This document shows positions 1 through 3,282 of a stretch of 5,005 bases of DNA, in pieces. The translations under genes and the position numbers were made by a program. Source of the stretch: Spirochaetaceae bacterium (lineage in GTDB: Bacteria > Spirochaetota > Spirochaetia > CADAEX01); assembly GCA_009778835.1 (NCBI GenBank), contig WRFK01000136.1:1-5005 (forward strand). The letters run 5' to 3'. The notes under the pieces are model-generated. The model was not told where the DNA came from. It did no database searches and saw nothing but the letters and a program-made list of their open reading frames with translations. Within the stretch, counting starts at the first letter, position 1, and each line of letters starts with the position of its first letter.

Positions 1-53
1 CCCGTTTCCGGGGTTTGGACAAGGGCGCATCAAATAACCTGTTACTTCTCTTC

Positions 54-79
54 CTGCCTTGTCCTCTAGGCAGTTTTTT
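54..79 (+). terminator. Intrinsic terminator at the left of the control region
   Basis: CTGCCT (54-59) and AGGCAG (68-73) form a perfect 6-bp stem with an 8-nt loop, followed directly by six T's (74-79). This is the standard form of a Rho-independent terminator for plus-strand transcription arriving from the left, presumably from an element gene outside the window. It insulates the regulator control region that starts right after it; the T-tract runs into the candidate -35 of the rightward promoter. An upstream segment can pair with part of the stem (see findings). Confidence 0.7.
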
Positions 80-102
80 GTACGTTTTTCGTACTCTATA
101 AT
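75..102 (+). promoter_or_regulatory. Candidate rightward promoter for the first XRE gene
   Basis: A perfect -10 hexamer TATAAT (97-102) lies 16 bp after a weak T-rich -35 (TTTTTG, 75-80). Transcription would start near 109 and give a leader of about 70 nt before the ATG at 178. The first 13-bp palindrome (81-93) fills the spacer, so a protein bound there should block RNA polymerase. The weak -35 is the main doubt. Confidence 0.45.
81..93. promoter_or_regulatory. Operator-like palindrome 1
   Basis: TACGTTTTTCGTA; with the flanking bases it becomes GTACG-TTTTT-CGTAC (80-94), a perfect inverted repeat with 5-bp arms. It is one of three related 13-mers in this region and sits between the -35 and -10 of the candidate rightward promoter. 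Inferred to be a binding site for one of the XRE regulators encoded downstream. Confidence 0.6.
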
Positions 103-105
103 TTA

Positions 106-134
106 TATATATTACGATTATCGTACAATGTCAA
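106..134 (-). promoter_or_regulatory. Candidate leftward promoter
   Basis: On the minus strand a perfect -35 TTGACA (134-129) is followed after 17 bp by TATATA (111-106). Transcription would start near 99 and run left out of the window, towards presumed early genes of the element. The second palindrome (113-125) fills the spacer. The -10 elements of this and the rightward promoter nearly touch, so the two face each other and polymerase binding at one should exclude the other. No gene it would drive can be seen here. Confidence 0.45.
113..125. promoter_or_regulatory. Operator-like palindrome 2
   Basis: TACGATTATCGTA, a perfect palindrome of 6-bp arms around a central T. It is the best-formed of the three related sites, with its centre 32 bp from site 1 and 31 bp from site 3. 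It lies inside the spacer of the candidate leftward promoter. Confidence 0.65.
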
Positions 135-143
135 GAAAAAAAT

Positions 144-156
144 TACGTTTTATGTA
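144..156. promoter_or_regulatory. Operator-like palindrome 3 (diverged)
   Basis: TACGTTTTATGTA keeps the outer TAC/GTA arms and the T-rich centre of sites 1 and 2, but its right half reads ATGTA instead of TCGTA. It lies just upstream of the start box of the first XRE gene. By analogy with phage operators it could be the weakest site; that ranking is inference. Confidence 0.5.
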
Positions 157-157
157 C

Positions 158-180
158 TTTTTTTCCGAAAACATAATATG
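158..180 (+). repeat. Start box of first XRE gene, copy 1
   Basis: Seven T's, CCGAAAA, C, then ATAATATG, ending on the start codon at 178-180. The same 23 bp recur before the second XRE gene (639-661) with a single difference. CATAAT resembles a -10 element but abuts the ATG, so a transcript from it would start inside the gene. No Shine-Dalgarno sequence is present. The conserved role is unknown. Confidence 0.6.
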
Positions 181-519
181 GAAAACTTTGGTAGCAGGGT
201 CATTTTTTTATTGAAAAAAAATAAAATTAGCCAAGAAAAATGTGCGGCCTTCTTAAATATCCGTCGCCCCTCTCTTTCTGAATGGAAAAAAGACGGGACA
301 ATACCGAAGGCAGATATAGCCTTAAAGATAGCTGATTTTTTAAATACTTCTGTTAGATTCTTAGTAACAGGCAAAGAGAATCAGGGCATACCCGCTGAAA
401 TCCTTGAAATATCCCAAAAAATAGACAAGCTGCCAGAATCTGAAAAGAAAGAAATTACTATATTGCTTAATGCAAAGCTCGAAAAAATTAAAAATTTTAC
501 GAAAGTGAAGCAGCCTTAA
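178..519 (+). CDS. XRE/CI-type helix-turn-helix regulator, first copy
   Basis: This is a 113-residue DNA-binding protein. The N-terminal 66 residues fit an HTH_3 fold: 'ISQEKCAAFL' (17-26) as the second helix, 'RRPSLSEWKK' (29-38) as turn and recognition helix, then 'KADIALKIADFLNTSVRFLVTG', the signature that ends such domains. Residues 67-113 are charged and helical, probably for dimerisation; no S24 peptidase domain is present, so RecA-driven self-cleavage is not expected. The ATG at 178 gives the full HTH domain and no better start exists, although there is no ribosome binding site. Three palindromes upstream suggest autoregulation and control of a leftward promoter. A second related gene follows. 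The general role is well supported; whether it is the lysogeny repressor, its antagonist or an accessory regulator cannot be told. Confidence 0.85.
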   Translation: MENFGSRVIFLLKKNKISQEKCAAFLNIRRPSLSEWKKDGTIPKADIALKIADFLNTSVRFLVTGKENQGIPAEILEISQKIDKLPESEKKEITILLNAKLEKIKNFTKVKQP

Positions 520-529
520 GGTTGTTTTT
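508..529 (+). terminator. Possible weak terminator overlapping the first XRE stop codon
   Basis: CAGCC (511-515) pairs with GGTTG (520-524, one G-U pair) around the loop TTAA, which contains the TAA stop codon. The stem can extend through A508-G510, and five T's follow (525-529). Short and GC-poor, it may reduce rather than stop read-through into the second XRE gene. Confidence 0.4.
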
Positions 530-549
530 ATTATCAATTGGTGTTGATT

Positions 550-578
550 TTGACAAGATACCGGAAGCATGATAAAAA
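550..578 (+). promoter_or_regulatory. Candidate promoter for second XRE gene
   Basis: A perfect TTGACA (550-555) is followed after 17 bp by TAAAAA (573-578), a 4/6 match to the -10 consensus. Start of transcription near 585 would leave a leader of about 75 nt before the ATG at 659. It would give the second regulator its own transcript after the weak terminator that ends the first gene. Confidence 0.35.
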
Positions 579-638
579 ATGAATAAAAAGTTTTTCTTAT
601 ACCGATATTGTCAACAATTTTTTTTCGTTTTTTAACGA

Positions 639-661
639 TTTTTTTCCGAAAATATAATATG
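639..661 (+). repeat. Start box of second XRE gene, copy 2
   Basis: Seven T's, CCGAAAA, T, then ATAATATG, ending on the ATG at 659-661. It matches 22 of 23 bases of the box at 158-180. TATAAT (653-658) touches the start codon. Just before it, TCGTT-TTTT-AACGA (625-638) is an inverted repeat in the same relative place as palindrome 3 before the first gene. Confidence 0.6.
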
Positions 662-1024
662 TCGTTCTGGGATAATGTGAAAAAACAGATTAAAAAAGAA
701 AAAACAATACAAGAATGGGTTGCTAAATCTTGTGGTGTTAGCTATGGAACTTTTCAAAATTGGATATATAGGAAGATATTGCCAGATGTTCAACAAGGCT
801 TTGATATAGCAAAGGCATTAAATACCACTGTAGAATATTTGATTACAGGCAAGATTGACGAAGATGTCCCTCCGGAAGACTTAAAAATCCTCGACAAGCT
901 CAAGGCGTTAAACGAAGTGGAGAAAATGGAAATACTGAACAATATCGATTTTAAATTAGCTCACAAGCAAAAGAGTACAAAAAGCCCTGTAAAAAAGGGA
1001 AAGCTCCATCAGGTGCAGACATGA
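659..1024 (+). CDS. XRE/CI-type helix-turn-helix regulator, second copy
   Basis: This is a 121-residue DNA-binding regulator. The frame stays open back to a TTG at 608, but the ATG at 659 is preferred: it follows the box shared with the first XRE gene, and the protein then starts 'MSFWDNVKKQIKKE' as small Treponema XRE proteins do. The HTH lies at about residues 16-40 ('TIQEWVAKSCGV', 'YGTFQNWIYRK'), followed by 'FDIAKALNTTVEYLITGK'. The region 'PPEDLKILDKLKALNEVEKMEI' aligns with the matching part of the first copy, while the Lys-rich tail (residues 102-121) is its own. Overall likeness to the first copy is modest, so the duplication is old or the two were acquired separately. Its stop codon lies in a small hairpin loop (1016-1029). 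The two may bind related operators and act as antagonists, which is inference. Confidence 0.85.
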   Translation: MSFWDNVKKQIKKEKTIQEWVAKSCGVSYGTFQNWIYRKILPDVQQGFDIAKALNTTVEYLITGKIDEDVPPEDLKILDKLKALNEVEKMEILNNIDFKLAHKQKSTKSPVKKGKLHQVQT

Positions 1025-1101
1025 GTCTGATTTATAGGCAGATTAGGGAATATGGAAGGCGCTAAAAATAATTAAATTTGGTCAATTATCCCATATAAAA
1101 C

Positions 1102-1132
1102 TATGTAACAAAATGATTTTTTGTGATATATT
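1102..1132 (+). promoter_or_regulatory. Candidate promoter region for the two small genes
   Basis: This AT-rich gap offers TATATT (1127-1132) as a -10, 16 bp after a poor -35 (GTAACA, 1105-1110), with a start near 1139. A second choice is TTGGTC (1078-1083) with TATGTA (1102-1107). Neither is strong, and AT-rich DNA gives such matches by chance. The strong ribosome binding site that follows suggests a real transcript begins here. Confidence 0.3.
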
Positions 1133-1155
1133 ATATATATACTTAAGGAGAGATC

Positions 1156-1353
1156 GTGAATTATTCCCTTTTTACAAGGCCGACTTTTTTAGATGGGGCG
1201 GGAAGCGTAATTGATTTGTTCGGTGTATTAAATAACTATAATTACTCACGGAATGAGGCAGAAGCTGATTTTAATGCTCAATATGATGATTTTTCTGCTT
1301 TATATAAAGACTTTTATGCTGCTGTTGAAGCCGTAGAACAAAATGTCAAATAG
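1156..1353 (+). CDS. Small conserved-looking protein of unknown function
   Basis: This is a 65-residue acidic protein starting at GTG, with AAGGAG (1145-1150) five bases upstream, the best ribosome binding site on the element side. It opens 'MNYSLFTRPTFLDGAGSVIDLFG', a hydrophobic, Gly-containing N-terminus that could insert in or lie on a membrane, followed by 'NNYNYSRNEAEADFNAQYDDF' and a helical acidic tail ending 'AAVEAVEQNVK'. The pattern of an N-terminal 'RPxFLxGxxxxxDLxG', then 'YNxSxxEAEAD', then an acidic helix recalls small proteins seen near mobile-element regulators in many bacteria, but I cannot name the family and its function is unknown. Its 3' end overlaps the next gene by 11 bp, which suggests translational coupling. 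The clear ribosome binding site and natural composition make it likely real. Confidence 0.7.
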   Translation: MNYSLFTRPTFLDGAGSVIDLFGVLNNYNYSRNEAEADFNAQYDDFSALYKDFYAAVEAVEQNVK

Positions 1354-1549
1354 AAACAAAAAAGACAGAAAATTATCAAAATATTATCAAAATAACCCGC
1401 CTCAAAATTCTATTAGCGTTATGGATTATAATAATGGATATGTCTTTTTTATATTAAACAGAAAAAACAATAATAAAGAGCAAGAATATTTAGAAAAAGA
1501 AATTATAAAAAAACTGGAAGAAAAAATTACAGCGAAAAACACAATTTAA
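1343..1549 (+). CDS. Small Lys/Asn-rich hypothetical protein
   Basis: This 68-residue, strongly basic and polar protein is not one I recognise. The N-terminal half (to about residue 25) is rich in Lys, Asn and Gln and probably disordered. A short hydrophobic stretch 'GYVFFILNRK' (about 32-41) is followed by a charged helix or coiled coil 'EQEYLEKEIIKKLEEKI'. Its ATG lies inside the end of the preceding gene and has no ribosome binding site of its own, so translation probably depends on re-initiation or coupling from that gene. The pair could work together. Lys, Asn and Ile dominance partly reflects AT-rich DNA, which lowers confidence that it is a true gene. Confidence 0.5.
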   Translation: MSNRNKKDRKLSKYYQNNPPQNSISVMDYNNGYVFFILNRKNNNKEQEYLEKEIIKKLEEKITAKNTI

Positions 1550-1569
1550 AATATAACCTCTTCTGCTAA

Positions 1570-1599
1570 TTTGAAGCAACCATTCAAACTCGCAGTTTG
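1570..1599. other. Two overlapping inverted repeats between convergent genes
   Basis: TTTGAA (1570-1575) pairs with TTCAAA (1583-1588), and CAAACT (1585-1590) pairs with AGTTTG (1594-1599). The two hairpins share bases 1585-1588 and cannot both form. They lie where rightward transcription of the small genes meets leftward transcription of the integrase. Neither is followed by a T-run on either strand, so they are not standard terminators. The rest of 1550-1732 holds no convincing gene. Confidence 0.35.
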
Positions 1600-1732
1600 T
1601 ATCTGTATGAAAAAACAAAACTATCAAAAAATTAAAGAAAAACATTAAATTATTTGGGCGAGAGCTTGCTCTTGAGCTGTTAAGACAAGAGATTGATAAA
1701 ATTTATTGGGAAGTTGTTGCTATGGCAATACG

Positions 1733-2869
1733 TTAACCAATCTTATTTCTTACATCTTTGTATTGTTTAAGCAATGTTTCTGGATCTCGGTGATCATATT
1801 CTGGTCGATAGCTCGTATGACCCATTAAAGCATTGGCGACATCTCGTTCAACAGATCTGTGCGCTTTTGTGCTGAAAGTATGACGCATACAATATTGGGG
1901 CCTGTCGCCTCTGTCTACCCCTGCCCTCTCGCACGATGCTTTAAAGTGTTTGTTTGATACATCGGCTTTCATTCCTGTTTTTTTTGTAGATGTAAAAATT
2001 AAATCGTTTATTCCGATCTGTTGTTCTTCAAGATATTTATCAAGATGGATTATCGTATCATTTTTAAGATAGCCAATTTTAAACGGCTTACCTTTTTTTG
2101 TCGTTTTAATGCTCTCTTGCATTTCTCCTGTTTCATAATCAATAGAATGTTCTGTATATATACCGCCAATATCTGGATAATAATTTTTTCTCTGTAATCC
2201 AGCAATTTCTCCTGGCCGCCATCCTGTATCACGCATAATCATGAAATACGTTATCCACTTTCTTGTAAGCCATATTTTAATCAATTCTGTTTCGTCTTTT
2301 GGAAATAACTTCGCAATCTCTATATCATTAAAGAAACCTCTTTTTGCGTTTTCTTCGGTTATTTTTATTATAGATTTTATAGGATTGGTTTTTATGATTT
2401 TTTTCTGTAAAGCAATTTCAAAAACAATATTGCCACATGATAATATTTTGTTTTTTGTATTATCAGCTAAGGGTTCTTTTGTTTTATGATTTTTTAAATC
2501 CATGTACCATTTATCAACAATAAATGATGTTATGGCAGATATAAGCAAATTTCCAAAAGCAGGTATCCAATAATTATTAATTCGAGCTTCCTGCTGTAAC
2601 CAATAACTATTTTTATATTTTTTTTTCTTTTTCTCTAATTGTTTGCGATAATCATAAGTATCTTTTTCGAAAAATCCTGACGCAAAATCTTTGAAAAGCG
2701 GCATTTTCCCTCGGTATGTATTATCAAAGTTTTGCAAATATCTTTCCGCAAATATTATAGCATCTTGCTCATATTCTGTTCCGGTAGATATTTCTACCCC
2801 TGGAAGAATATTAAAAATTACCGATATTTTACGCCCTTTTCTTTTTTTAAACCTATATCCAGCCTTCAT
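1733..2869 (-). CDS. int: Tyrosine recombinase (phage-type integrase)
   Basis: This 378-residue protein of normal integrase length should cut and rejoin the element at its attachment site. The Arg/Lys-rich start ('GYRFKKRKGRK', 4-14) and the next 30 residues suggest an arm-site DNA-binding domain. About 85-175 fits the helical core-binding domain, and about 185-378 is catalytic. Box I is 'TGWRPGE' with Arg218; the beta-hairpin Lys is probably K255 or K258; box II is 'QYCMRHTFST' with Arg329; then 'ALMGHTS' with His351. The first His of H-x-x-R is Tyr326, a substitution I recall in some integrases. The nucleophile is either Tyr358 ('EYDHRD') or Tyr370 ('LKQYKDV'). Start is the ATG at 2869, without a clear ribosome binding site. 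The gene lies 138 bp past the 3' end of tRNA-Thr, which points to that tRNA as target. Confidence 0.92.
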   Translation of the reverse strand: MKAGYRFKKRKGRKISVIFNILPGVEISTGTEYEQDAIIFAERYLQNFDNTYRGKMPLFKDFASGFFEKDTYDYRKQLEKKKKKYKNSYWLQQEARINNYWIPAFGNLLISAITSFIVDKWYMDLKNHKTKEPLADNTKNKILSCGNIVFEIALQKKIIKTNPIKSIIKITEENAKRGFFNDIEIAKLFPKDETELIKIWLTRKWITYFMIMRDTGWRPGEIAGLQRKNYYPDIGGIYTEHSIDYETGEMQESIKTTKKGKPFKIGYLKNDTIIHLDKYLEEQQIGINDLIFTSTKKTGMKADVSNKHFKASCERAGVDRGDRPQYCMRHTFSTKAHRSVERDVANALMGHTSYRPEYDHRDPETLLKQYKDVRNKIG

Positions 2870-2910
2870 GCTGTAATATTAAAATCTTTTTACTTTTAAA
2901 TCAACCTGAT

Positions 2911-2930
2911 TTTTGGGGCTTTTTGGGGCT
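2911..2930. repeat. Two tandem TTTTGGGGCT repeats upstream of the integrase
   Basis: Two exact copies of the 10-mer TTTTGGGGCT lie head to tail, followed by TTTTTATAAC. The GC-rich GGGGC blocks stand out in an AT-rich gap, one helical turn apart, between the integrase start and the presumed core att site. Arm-type integrase binding sites are typically direct repeats in this position, so that role is proposed. They could equally bind a regulator of the integrase promoter. Confidence 0.45.
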
Positions 2931-2965
2931 TTTTTATAACTTTTTTTTAAGATAACAAATAAATC

Positions 2966-2993
2966 TTTATAATACAAAGAATTATTTTAACAA
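2966..2993 (-). promoter_or_regulatory. Candidate integrase promoter
   Basis: On the minus strand TTGTTA (2993-2988) is followed after 16 bp by TATAAA (2971-2966). The start would be near 2959, giving a leader of about 90 nt that contains the GGGGC repeats. Read-through from the tRNA-Thr promoter is an alternative source of integrase message, since no terminator is seen between the tRNA and the integrase gene. Confidence 0.35.
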
Positions 2994-3007
2994 TATTTTA
3001 TTACTAC

Positions 3008-3045
3008 AGCCGGAGACGGGAATCGAACCCGTGACCTGATCATTA
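3008..3045 (-). other. Presumed att site at the 3' half of tRNA-Thr
   Basis: The T-arm and 3' acceptor strand of tRNA-Thr face the integrase gene, the usual layout when an element has inserted into a tRNA 3' end and restored it. The exact core cannot be fixed because no second copy of this sequence occurs between 1 and 3007; the other end must lie left of the window. The limits given run from the anticodon to the discriminator base and are only a guess. Confidence 0.45.
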
Positions 3046-3080
3046 CGAGTGATCCGCTCTACCAACTGAGCCACACCGGC
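3008..3080 (-). tRNA. tRNA-Thr (anticodon CGT)
   Basis: This gene folds as a standard cloverleaf of 73 nt without an encoded CCA. The acceptor 5' strand is GCCGGTG, and the D-arm GCTC-AGTTGGTA-GAGC follows. The anticodon stem GATCA/TGATC encloses the loop CTCGTAA with anticodon CGT (reads ACG, Thr), and the T-arm is ACGGG-TTCGATT-CCCGT. The 3' acceptor strand CTCCGGC pairs with the 5' strand at six of seven positions; position 6 with 67 is a U-U mismatch. The discriminator is U. It has its own promoter upstream and points towards the integrase. Confidence 0.95.
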
Positions 3081-3114
3081 AAATTTCACTAAAATAGTAC
3101 TCTTTAGCATCAGT

Positions 3115-3143
3115 ATTATATTTAAACTACTAAAATTTAGCAA
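3115..3143 (-). promoter_or_regulatory. Sigma-70 promoter of tRNA-Thr
   Basis: On the minus strand TTGCTA (3143-3138) is followed after exactly 17 bp by a perfect TATAAT (3120-3115). The start would be near 3108, about 28 nt before the mature tRNA 5' end. It is the best-formed sigma-70 promoter in the window. Confidence 0.7.
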
Positions 3144-3199
3144 GTTTTGGCATATATATAAGCAATTTTCACTAATTTTCACCTGTTTTTCTCAATTAA

Positions 3200-3229
3200 T
3201 TTACATAAATTCGGCAAAACCATTATATT
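3200..3229 (+). promoter_or_regulatory. Candidate sigma-70 promoter for the flagellar genes
   Basis: TTTACA (3200-3205) is followed after 18 bp by TATATT (3224-3229), or after 17 bp by TTATAT. A start near 3236 would leave a leader of about 47 nt. It lies just upstream of the sigma-28-like element and could act as a second or alternative promoter. Confidence 0.4.
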
Positions 3230-3255
3230 AAGTATTTTTTTTCCATCACCGATAA
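3229..3255 (+). promoter_or_regulatory. Candidate sigma-28 (FliA/WhiG-type) flagellar promoter
   Basis: TAAG (3229-3232), a 15-bp spacer, then ACCGATAA (3248-3255) matches the flagellar sigma-28 consensus TAAA-N15-GCCGATAA at 10 of 12 positions with exact spacing. Transcription would begin near 3262, just ahead of the GGGAGG ribosome binding site (3273-3278) of flgF. The match is by eye and unproven. Confidence 0.5.
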
Positions 3256-3282
3256 TCAAAATATATATATTTGGGAGGAAAA

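Noticed and set aside
1..69. Open frames at the left edge: plus frame 1 to a TAG at 67-69, plus frame 2 ending at TAA 35-37, and a minus-strand ATG at 30 running off the edge (MRPCPNPGNG)
   Set aside because: All are too short to judge, none has a convincing start or ribosome binding site inside the window, and the stretch is also explained by terminator and hairpin structure. Frame 2 could be the true end of an upstream gene served by the terminator.
586..614. Perfect TTGACA on the minus strand at 614-609 as a second leftward promoter
   Set aside because: No acceptable -10 hexamer lies 16-18 bp downstream on that strand.
608..658. Upstream TTG start (608) for the second XRE gene, adding 17 residues
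   Set aside because: The added residues come from the T-rich leader and include the shared start box; the ATG at 659 matches the position of the first gene's ATG relative to that box.
1659..1674. Near-palindrome around AGAGC-TT-GCTCT as a terminator of the integrase gene
   Set aside because: The loop is only two bases unless the top pair opens, and no T-run follows on the minus strand.
2045..2057. Partial match to the operator consensus (GATTATCGTA) within the integrase gene
   Set aside because: The left arm is missing three positions, it is inside coding sequence, and it has no promoter nearby; likely chance.
2241..2876. Plus-strand frames of 61 and 82 codons opposite the integrase
   Set aside because: Antisense shadows of the integrase coding sequence with no start signals.
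1..3007. CRISPR array or insertion sequence
   Set aside because: No regularly spaced repeat-spacer pattern and no transposase motif or terminal inverted repeats were seen.
2982..3182. 66-residue minus-strand ORF containing 'GVAQLVERITRNDQVTGSIPV'
   Set aside because: This is the well-known false protein produced by translating a tRNA gene; it covers tRNA-Thr.
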